A stretch of DNA of 64,000 nucleotides. It comes from CAZTNW01 sp964614945 (lineage in GTDB: Bacteria; Caldisericota; JANLFM01). Location of the stretch: positions 1 through 64,000 of the forward strand of contig CAZTNW010000002.1 in the NCBI GenBank assembly GCA_964614945.1, written 5' to 3'. The translations under genes were made by a program, and so were the position numbers. How positions within the stretch are numbered: position 1 is the first letter of the stretch; each line of letters opens with the position of its first letter. Positions 58,476 to 64,000 of the stretch are shown here, piece after piece. A model generated the notes under the pieces. That model saw nothing but the letters and a program-made list of their open reading frames with translations, searched no databases and was not told where the DNA came from.

Positions 58476-59454
58476 TCGAGAATTATTGATTCCCGTGATT
58501 GACTCGCATACCGCTGGGGAGCCCACCCGGGTAATCCTCCGCTGTCCCTGGCGAATTCCCGGCAAGACCATGGAGGAAAAAAGAACCTGGTTCGAACAAC
58601 ACTGCGACTCTTTTCGTCGCCTGGTGCTCTCTGAGCCGCGTGGACACCGCGACATGTTCGGTGCATTACTCTTAGAGCCGATCCACCCCGAAGCAGACTT
58701 CGGGGTGTTCTTCCTGGAAAATGAGTCCACCTTGCGCATGTGCGTACACGGCTCCATGGGTGTCGCCAGCACGCTCTTCGCCATGGGCTTCCCTGGCCAG
58801 GAGATGGCGCTTGATTCGCCATCCGGGCTCATTCATGCAAGGCTCGAGGGAAAACAGGGTGGGTTCTCCATCGCACTGCGGAACGTCCCCTCCTTTTTCG
58901 TCCAGGATCTGGAATTGGATTGGAGGAGCCACCGCCTACACGTGGATATCTCCTGGGGAGGTAACCTATTCGCTCTTGTCCGCGCTGCTGACCTTTCCAT
59001 CTCGCTCGAGGAGAAAAATATTCCTCGTCTGATCGAGCTAGGTGCAGCCCTGCGAGAGGAGGTCAACAAGCGGATGCATTTCACCCACCCCCTTCTCAAA
59101 AGTGAAGTCCGCGTGGATCTGGTGGAAATCTACGACGAGGATTGCCGGCCGCCAAAAAATATCGTCGTCTTCGGCCGGGGGCAGGTGGATCGTTCTCCCT
59201 GCGGGACAGGAACGAGCGCTAAGATCGCCACCCTCTTCGCTAAAGGAAAACTGAGTCAGGGCGAGGAATACCGCTACAGAAGTATTCTGAACACGGAATT
59301 CAGGGCCAGGATTGTCGATAGGGAAAAAGTCGGTCCCTACGAAGCGGTGGTTCCAGAAATTCAGGGAGTGGTTCACCTCTCCTCCCATCAGTTCCTCACG
59401 CTCGAAGAGGGAGATCCTTTCCCGTCGGGCTTCCAGCTCGGCGGAGATCAATAG
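58468..59454 (+). CDS. Proline racemase / 4-hydroxyproline epimerase family enzyme
   Basis: A 328-residue cofactor-independent racemase. Both catalytic cysteines are present: C92 in 'LRMCVHGSMGVAS' and C245 in 'DRSPCGTGTSAKIA', so it is an epimerase rather than the dehydratase subgroup, which carries threonine at the second position. The usual MCGHG is MCVHG here, which may change the pocket. Other signatures are 'VIDSHTAGEPTRV' and 'EPRGHRDMFGALL'. It is the last gene of the catabolic locus and is coupled to DUF917 copy 2. It would invert proline, hydroxyproline or a related cyclic imino acid. Confidence 0.88.
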   Translation: MADRELLIPVIDSHTAGEPTRVILRCPWRIPGKTMEEKRTWFEQHCDSFRRLVLSEPRGHRDMFGALLLEPIHPEADFGVFFLENESTLRMCVHGSMGVASTLFAMGFPGQEMALDSPSGLIHARLEGKQGGFSIALRNVPSFFVQDLELDWRSHRLHVDISWGGNLFALVRAADLSISLEEKNIPRLIELGAALREEVNKRMHFTHPLLKSEVRVDLVEIYDEDCRPPKNIVVFGRGQVDRSPCGTGTSAKIATLFAKGKLSQGEEYRYRSILNTEFRARIVDREKVGPYEAVVPEIQGVVHLSSHQFLTLEEGDPFPSGFQLGGDQ

Positions 59455-60329
59455 CCGGAAATCTGGTCAATTAAGCCCCTTCTCTTCGCAATGCCCTCCG
59501 CACTGCGAAAAACGGCAAAGGAAATCAATACCAGGGCGGCAATGGAAACCACCAGCCAGAGCAGCAGCTCCCCATTATTAAAGCCGGCCAGAGCCCGACT
59601 GAAAGAGGAGCCAAGCAGGGAACGGCGGATGAGTTCCAGCCAATAGGTCAGGGGCAGGGAGCGGGAAATAACCTGTAGCCATGAGGGGAGCACGTCGATC
59701 GGGAAGACAGCCCCGGCCAGCAGATAGAGGACAGCGGCTACAGCCTCGGCAATGGCCCAGGCGTGCCTAGCCAGGACGAGACAGATCCCGGCCAAGAGAA
59801 AGCCCAAGAGCATGATGGCCAATAATCCGAGGAAGAAGGAGAGAAGAAAGAGTCCCAAGTCGATCTGCGATAGAGAAAGCGCGATTTTCAACGGCCAGAT
59901 GCCCAGGAGCACGGTGATCAGGACAGAGAATGTGGTGGTCAGGGTCTGGGCCATCCCTCGTCCCATGAGGAAGACAAATATTTTCAGGGGAGAGATATAG
60001 ATGTACTTGAGCATCTCGTAGTGTTCCCGGTCGTCGATAATGGCATAGGAAATACCCATCATCACTCTGCCCACATACATGAAGAATGCGTTCCCCAGAT
60101 ACATGTGGGCGAAGAATGGGTGGGAAGTAGAGCCCTGTACGACCACAAGATACATGAAGACGAGGATGAAAGCGGTGGACAGGGGCCTGATCAGCGTGTA
60201 TATGGCGAAGACAAAGGGGTCAGTCCAGTTGCTCTCGATCAACCAGCCCAGCCGGGTGGCGTTCTTGAACTGCAGCCAGATACTATGCCAGAAGCCAGGG
60301 ATTGGTCGAGGGCTAAGCGCTATTGCCAT
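59448..60329 (-). CDS. ABC-2 type permease, second membrane subunit
   Basis: A 293-residue integral membrane protein with six helices of the ABC-2/DrrB-like exporter type. The family segment 'VFPIDVLPSWLQVISRSLPL' followed by 'TYWLELIRRSLLG' lies near residue 215. The N-terminal 'FKNATRLGWLIESNWTDPFV' is cytoplasmic. It ends tail-to-tail with the proline-racemase gene (seven-base overlap) and its start overlaps the other permease by ten bases, so it is the third cistron of an ATPase-permease-permease exporter downstream of the SCIFF genes. Confidence 0.85.
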   Translation of the reverse strand: MAIALSPRPIPGFWHSIWLQFKNATRLGWLIESNWTDPFVFAIYTLIRPLSTAFILVFMYLVVVQGSTSHPFFAHMYLGNAFFMYVGRVMMGISYAIIDDREHYEMLKYIYISPLKIFVFLMGRGMAQTLTTTFSVLITVLLGIWPLKIALSLSQIDLGLFLLSFFLGLLAIMLLGFLLAGICLVLARHAWAIAEAVAAVLYLLAGAVFPIDVLPSWLQVISRSLPLTYWLELIRRSLLGSSFSRALAGFNNGELLLWLVVSIAALVLISFAVFRSAEGIAKRRGLIDQISGY

Positions 60330-61147
60330 CGTAAGGTCAACCTCCCCTCAATGCGAGCCGCTTTTTCCATTTTGGCCAGGGACTTCCCCGCCAGGTAGAG
60401 GAAGATAGGACACAACCCAAGAACAATCAGGGATTCCACAAGAGGAGAGAGAAAACCGAGGGTGGGGTCTGCCGGCACGATCAGTTGTCTCATGGCATCC
60501 AGTCCCAGCGTCAGGGGAAGGATCGAGGCCGCTGCTGCCCCCCAGAAACCGAGGCTCTTCACCGGAAAATAGAAACCAGAGAAGAGGTAAATCGGCTCCT
60601 GCAGCATATTGGAAAGGTTCCAGGCTTCCCGTCCAGACATCAGGAAAAGCGACGCTAGAAGCATGCCCATACCATAGAGCGCAACCAGGGTAAGGAAGAA
60701 GACGAGGAGCACTAGCCAGAGGCTGGCTATCTCGTAAGTGACGTCGAAGATCAGGCTCCCCATGAGGATCACAGCCGTCGCGCGGATCGTAGTAGAGAAG
60801 AGACCACCGACGCCCATTCCCAGAAGAATAGCCATGGGAGAGACAGGGGCCATAATGTACAGCTGTAGGTTCGCCGTCTCCTTCTCCCAGTAGAATTGGG
60901 AAGCCATGCTCCAGAGCATATTAAGCCAATAAGCGGTCATCGCCCCTCCCAGAACAACGTAAGCCACGAAGTACGAAGGAGCCTGCATCGCCTTGTAGAT
61001 ATAGACGTAGGCTGCAAGGCCTATGAGGGGCAAGAGGCTCTCCGTCACTAGCCAAGACAGCTCTCGGTTCGCCCCTACCACACGAGGATAGGCCCGGCCT
61101 ATGATCGCCCGCACGAACAGCTCAATCGGGTTCGGAACTCGTTCCAT
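60320..61147 (-). CDS. ABC-2 type permease, first membrane subunit
   Basis: A 275-residue integral membrane protein with six helices. The ABC-2 feature 'MLQEPIYLFSGFYFPVKSLG' before the fifth helix is visible, and the N-terminus starts with a short amphipathic region 'IELFVRAIIGRAYPRVVGAN'. It is distinct from but analogous to the permease at 59448; two non-identical permeases would form a heterodimeric channel. The start overlaps the ATPase gene by 26 bases on the same strand. The exported substrate is unknown; the adjacent SCIFF peptide is a candidate. Confidence 0.85.
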   Translation of the reverse strand: MERVPNPIELFVRAIIGRAYPRVVGANRELSWLVTESLLPLIGLAAYVYIYKAMQAPSYFVAYVVLGGAMTAYWLNMLWSMASQFYWEKETANLQLYIMAPVSPMAILLGMGVGGLFSTTIRATAVILMGSLIFDVTYEIASLWLVLLVFFLTLVALYGMGMLLASLFLMSGREAWNLSNMLQEPIYLFSGFYFPVKSLGFWGAAAASILPLTLGLDAMRQLIVPADPTLGFLSPLVESLIVLGLCPIFLYLAGKSLAKMEKAARIEGRLTLRWQ

Positions 61148-62132
61148 TCGTCAGACCCCTTCCCACAAGAGTAATAAAAACGTCCTCCAAGGTCGGCTCC
61201 GTCGTGCGCATCGCTACGACGGGAAGCGCTCTCGCGTTGAAATCCGCGATAAGAGAGGTAATGGCTTCCTCTCCCTCGAGGACGAATTTGATGACCGTCC
61301 GGTTCTCCTGAATCGAAGAGACCACCTTAAACCCCTTCAGGCCAGCACTTCCCCGGATCCAATCGAAAGAATTATAGGTCCCGTTCAACTCTATCTCGAA
61401 CAGAGTGCCACCCGAGACTTTCTTCTTCAGGTGGGCAGGTGAATCGCAGGCCAGGATTTTCCCCTGCTCGATAATCGCCACCCTATCGCAGAGCTCATCG
61501 GCCTCGGCCATGTAATGAGTGGTGAGGAGGATGTTGCGCTCGGGATGTTCCTGCATCCATCTTTTCACGTAGGATCGGATGTCCCTGGCGGCACCGACAT
61601 CCAGCCCCAGGGTAGGCTCATCCAGAAAAAGGATCTTCGGGTCTGTGACAAAGCCACGGCAGAAGTTCATCTTCTGCCGCATTCCCGTCGAAAGCTTGGA
61701 AATGCGCGTTCGAGCCTCTGATTTCAATCCTACCACTTCGAGAAGTTCACTGATCCTAGGCAGAGCAATTTTATAGGGAATGCCGTAGAATTGCGAGAAC
61801 ATCCACAGGGTCTCCTGCACTGTGAGGATGCCGTAGCCGGAGAATTCTCCTCCTGAGACCATGTTGATTCGCTGGCGAATGGGGAGGACATCCTTTGTCA
61901 CATCCAGGCCGTCCACGAGAGCGGTCCCGGAAGTCGGATAGAGCAGGGTGACCAGGATTTTGATCAGAGTTGTTTTTCCTGCGCCATTTGGCCCTAGAAG
62001 GCCGAAGAGCTCTCCCGGGTCAACCTGCAGGCTCACTCCGTCGAGAGCCCGGACCACTCTTCCTTCTCCGTTCTTCTTGCCTCGCGAACGAAACTCACGA
62101 ACTAAATCAATTGTCTCAATCGCTTTATGCAT
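61122..62132 (-). CDS. ABC-2 exporter ATPase
   Basis: A 336-residue nucleotide-binding subunit. Walker A is 'GPNGAGKTTL', the Q-loop precedes 'MFSQFYGIPYKIAL', the signature is 'LSTGMRQKMN', Walker B is 'ILFLDEPTLGLDV' and the switch is 'LLTTHYMAEADEL'. A C-terminal DUF4162-like domain follows residue 230. The start is set at ATG 62132 preceded by AAGGA; the open frame begins nine codons earlier without a ribosome-binding site. It lies 83 bases downstream of the radical SAM gene on the same strand, so co-transcription with SCIFF is plausible. Confidence 0.92.
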   Translation of the reverse strand: MHKAIETIDLVREFRSRGKKNGEGRVVRALDGVSLQVDPGELFGLLGPNGAGKTTLIKILVTLLYPTSGTALVDGLDVTKDVLPIRQRINMVSGGEFSGYGILTVQETLWMFSQFYGIPYKIALPRISELLEVVGLKSEARTRISKLSTGMRQKMNFCRGFVTDPKILFLDEPTLGLDVGAARDIRSYVKRWMQEHPERNILLTTHYMAEADELCDRVAIIEQGKILACDSPAHLKKKVSGGTLFEIELNGTYNSFDWIRGSAGLKGFKVVSSIQENRTVIKFVLEGEEAITSLIADFNARALPVVAMRTTEPTLEDVFITLVGRGLTNGTSSEPD

Positions 62133-62215
62133 TCTTTTCCTTCTTTTGGGATAAACCAATCAGATTAAATGGGCTTTTAAAGGAGATGAAAGGCCCCCGC
62201 AGCAAGATCCAATAA

Positions 62216-63622
62216 TTAGATGTGCTGGACCCTCTGATAGTTCGGTTGTTTGCTGCGCTCTTTTCTCCGCATTTTAAGATAGAGGGCACATTCCATTCTT
62301 TTGCGGATAAGCAGGCAGCTCAATCGTTCGGGCTTCCGCAAATTACCACTCAGCAGATGGGCGTTCGCGTGGCAACCCCCGGAGCAGAGATAACGAGCCC
62401 AGCAGGAGGGGCAATCCTCATTCTCTAAAAAACTCAGGTGCCGAAACTCCTCCTGGATTTCCGGCTGCATTACACCTGCCTGCACCGTACCGAGCAGGAA
62501 GCCCTCTCTGCCCACGAACTGATGACAGGGATAGAGCTGGCCAGAGGGGGTCACAGCCATGTACTCGTTGCCAGCGCCGCAACCGCTCAGCCTTTTGGAT
62601 AGACAGGAGAGTCCCGCGGTGTCCACCTCGAAGTGGAAAAAACGTAAGGGCCTCCCCTCCTCCTCGCGCCTGTCAATCGCGCACACTAAATCCTCATATT
62701 GCCGCAAAAGATAGGGGAGGTGCTCTTCCCGCAAAGCGTAGGGCTCCCCGGGAAGAGCGACCACCGGCTCCATGGAGATCTCGCAGTAGCCAAGGTCATG
62801 CAGGTAGAGGGCGTTTTCCAGGAAATTCAAGGTCCAGGCTGTATAGGTCCCCCTGAGATAGTAATTTTCATTTCTCCGCCCGGCGAGAAAATCGCGGATC
62901 CGCCGGAGCACGACCTCATGTGAACCTGATCCATTTTTCAGCTTTCTCAGCCGGTTATGGTCCGCGGCCCTTCCATCAATGGAGAGGACGACGCGCATGC
63001 TCTCCCGGTCGAGAAAATCATTCGTCTCCCGATCAAGCAGAAGGCAATTGGTGGTAAGGGTGAACCGAATCTCCTTACCCACACTGTGGGCTTTCTCCCT
63101 GCCGTACTCCACGGCGCTTTTGAGCACCTCAAAATTCAGCAAGGGCTCTCCGCCGAAAAAATCCACTTCCAGGCGATTGAGTGCTCCGGAGTTCCACAAC
63201 AGAAAATCTATCGCCTGCTGCGCTACCTCCAATGGCATTAAATCCCGCTCCCCGCGGAAGGTTCCGCTTGCGGCAAAGCAGTATCCGCAGCGCATATTGC
63301 AATCATGCGCCAGATTCAGGCAGAGTGCTTTGAGGTAAGGGATGGGGGGAGGTCTCAGGGTGAGAGCAGGGTCAAGATTGAGGAGCTTGCCGGAAGCATG
63401 ATAACTCTCCAGCTCCTCCTTCGCCCTCCAGACCTCATCGCCATATTCAGCTTCGAGGAGGGAGAGGGCTTCCGCCGTCTCGCATTTCCTGCCATAAGAT
63501 AAAAAGGCATAAGCTACCGGTGAAAGGGAGAAGAGCGAGGATGAAGCCACATCGAAGAGAAGGAAGCGGCCTCCGAGCTGAAAAAGGTGGAGCTGCCCCT
63601 CATCCCAGGGAAGGGGGAGCAT
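62216..63622 (-). CDS. SCIFF peptide radical SAM/SPASM maturase
   Basis: Installs thioether cross-links in the SCIFF ranthipeptide precursor encoded just upstream. It has 468 residues from ATG 63622. It contains an N-terminal PqqD/RRE-like leader-binding domain (about 10-85), the radical SAM cluster motif CxxxCxxC at C108, C112 and C115 ('HDCNMRCGYCFA'), 'DFFGGEPLLNF' and a SPASM domain with auxiliary-cluster cysteines ('SGCGAGNEYM', 'LYPCHQF', 'CPSCWARYLCSGGCHAN'). The frame extends to 63685, overlapping the precursor, but ATG 63622, 14 bases after its stop, fits better. Adjacent precursor and domain order make the assignment strong. Confidence 0.92.
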   Translation of the reverse strand: MLPLPWDEGQLHLFQLGGRFLLFDVASSSLFSLSPVAYAFLSYGRKCETAEALSLLEAEYGDEVWRAKEELESYHASGKLLNLDPALTLRPPPIPYLKALCLNLAHDCNMRCGYCFAASGTFRGERDLMPLEVAQQAIDFLLWNSGALNRLEVDFFGGEPLLNFEVLKSAVEYGREKAHSVGKEIRFTLTTNCLLLDRETNDFLDRESMRVVLSIDGRAADHNRLRKLKNGSGSHEVVLRRIRDFLAGRRNENYYLRGTYTAWTLNFLENALYLHDLGYCEISMEPVVALPGEPYALREEHLPYLLRQYEDLVCAIDRREEEGRPLRFFHFEVDTAGLSCLSKRLSGCGAGNEYMAVTPSGQLYPCHQFVGREGFLLGTVQAGVMQPEIQEEFRHLSFLENEDCPSCWARYLCSGGCHANAHLLSGNLRKPERLSCLLIRKRMECALYLKMRRKERSKQPNYQRVQHI

Positions 63623-63636
63623 CTCGCTTAATCGGG

Positions 63637-63810
63637 TTACCTTTCCGGGGTTAACCGCTCGCAGACTTGATTTGCCAGAGTGCAACTTGTTTTACATGCG
63701 GACTGACAGGAGGAAGCGCAATCGCGGCAATCCCAAACTCTCTGGAGATCCTGCTCCGGAGAGTCGACCAATTTTACGTGTTTTGCTTGATCCTGATCTT
63801 TGTGCATCAT
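63637..63810 (-). CDS. SCIFF ranthipeptide precursor (six cysteines in forty-five)
   Basis: A 57-residue RiPP precursor. The core has six cysteines at 28, 31, 35, 39, 43 and 50, spacing C-x2-C-x3-C-x3-C-x3-C-x6-C, with the family-invariant run 'SCQSACKTSCTLANQVCE'. The leader ('HVKLVDSPEQDLQ') corresponds to the conserved 'KHIKT' leader region of clostridial SCIFF. It starts at ATG 63810 with GAGGTGA upstream; GTG 63819 overlaps that site and is less likely. The C-terminal 'RLTPER' tail is longer than in many homologues. The mature product should carry sactipeptide/ranthipeptide-type thioether bridges; its biological role is not established. Confidence 0.93.
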   Translation of the reverse strand: MMHKDQDQAKHVKLVDSPEQDLQRVWDCRDCASSCQSACKTSCTLANQVCERLTPER

Positions 63811-63837
63811 AGTTATCACCTCGAAATCCAGAGGTTA

Positions 63838-63867
63838 ATTGTATCATAGTGTTATCTATTGCCACAA
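63838..63867 (-). promoter_or_regulatory. Promoter of the SCIFF operon
   Basis: On the minus strand TTGTGG (63867-63862) and TACAAT (63843-63838) with 18-base spacing, 28 bases upstream of the SCIFF ATG. Good match to a vegetative promoter. Confidence 0.5.
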
Positions 63868-63941
63868 GATCGATCCTCTCAACACCAGGGTAGTAAAACC
63901 TCCTCCCTTTCTCCCCTCATCAGGGGAACCTGTTAGCGGAA

Positions 63942-63968
63942 TTACACTATCGCGGCTCCTGTTATAGA
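63942..63968 (+). promoter_or_regulatory. Possible promoter for the right-edge gene
   Basis: TTACAC at 63942-63947 and TATAGA at 63963-63968, spacing 15 (a little short), upstream of a GAGAGGAGGA site. Confidence 0.3.
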
Positions 63969-63995
63969 ATGAAAGAGAGGAGGACGAAGATAAGC

Positions 63996-64000
63996 ATGAA
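63996..64000 (+). CDS. Start of a truncated gene at the window edge
   Basis: ATG at 63996 preceded by a strong ribosome-binding site (GAGAGGAGGA, about 12 bases upstream) and a possible promoter. Only the first codons are in the window, so nothing can be said about the product. Confidence 0.45.

Noticed and set aside
63637..63819. GTG at 63819 as SCIFF start
   Set aside because: It overlaps the Shine-Dalgarno sequence that correctly spaces to ATG 63810.
1..64000. CRISPR arrays, insertion sequences, integrases or phage genes
   Set aside because: No regularly spaced short repeats, transposase motifs or terminal inverted repeats were seen; the only long repeat is the coding 584-base tract.

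Overview
The window looks like chromosomal DNA of a Gram-positive-type bacterium of the Bacillota, probably a Clostridia-like anaerobe. The evidence is gene order and content: alaS-ruvX-DUF1292-mltG-udk followed by a YqeG-type phosphatase is the Bacillota arrangement, and the right edge carries a SCIFF ranthipeptide precursor with its radical SAM maturase, a clostridial hallmark. Base composition appears moderately GC-rich by eye. TTG and GTG starts are common, genes are tightly packed with 4-20 base overlaps, and no insertion sequence, integrase, phage gene or CRISPR array was seen. The organism assignment is inference.

Layout, left to right. 0.2-9.4 kb: a prolyl-tRNA deacylase, a TPR/zinc-ribbon protein, a broken DinB-like gene, superoxide dismutase, a CAU-anticodon tRNA directly followed by a coiled-coil zinc-ribbon gene, an MFS exporter, lgt, and a complete fixABCX operon (electron-bifurcating ETF, quinone oxidoreductase and ferredoxin). 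9.4-19.1 kb: mostly minus-strand housekeeping and transport genes (a tiny membrane protein, EamA exporter, gltX, an alpha-oxoamine synthase, MFS, birA, a trans-sulfuration enzyme, a DUF401 permease) plus one HD-domain protein on the plus strand. 19.2-27.3 kb: AI-2E transporter, alaS, ruvX, DUF1292, an O-antigen-ligase-like protein, mltG, udk, DUF4911-like, yqeG. Then come a cluster of DnaA-box-like 9-mers in a roughly 400-base gene-poor gap, an EamA transporter, ligA, gatCAB, a LOG-like protein, a beta-CASP nuclease, a nucleotidyltransferase and a two-domain lipoprotein.

38.9-59.5 kb is the most distinctive part: about 20 kb of plus-strand genes that read as one uptake-and-catabolism locus. 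It has two tandem NicX/M29-fold proteins, an M20 peptidase, a nitroreductase coupled to a small DUF6092-like protein, two family-5 substrate-binding lipoproteins, a full DppBCDF-type ABC importer, three Asp/Glu/hydantoin-racemase-family proteins with paired cysteines, a HyuA-like hydantoinase/oxoprolinase subunit without HyuB, two DUF917 proteins, a small helical protein, an M24 peptidase and a proline-racemase-family enzyme. The likely job is import and stereo-inverting, ring-opening or amide-cleaving breakdown of a small cyclic or peptide-like nitrogen compound. The substrate cannot be read from sequence. Tandem paralogues here share stretches of perfectly identical DNA (584 bp, 103 bp, 45 bp) inside otherwise diverged genes, pointing to recent gene conversion.

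59.4-63.9 kb (minus strand): SCIFF precursor peptide, radical SAM/SPASM maturase, then an ABC-2 type ATPase and two permeases that could export the product. A further plus-strand gene begins at the very right edge. Starts given here differ from the longest open frame wherever a ribosome-binding site, family length or gene overlap favours an internal start.
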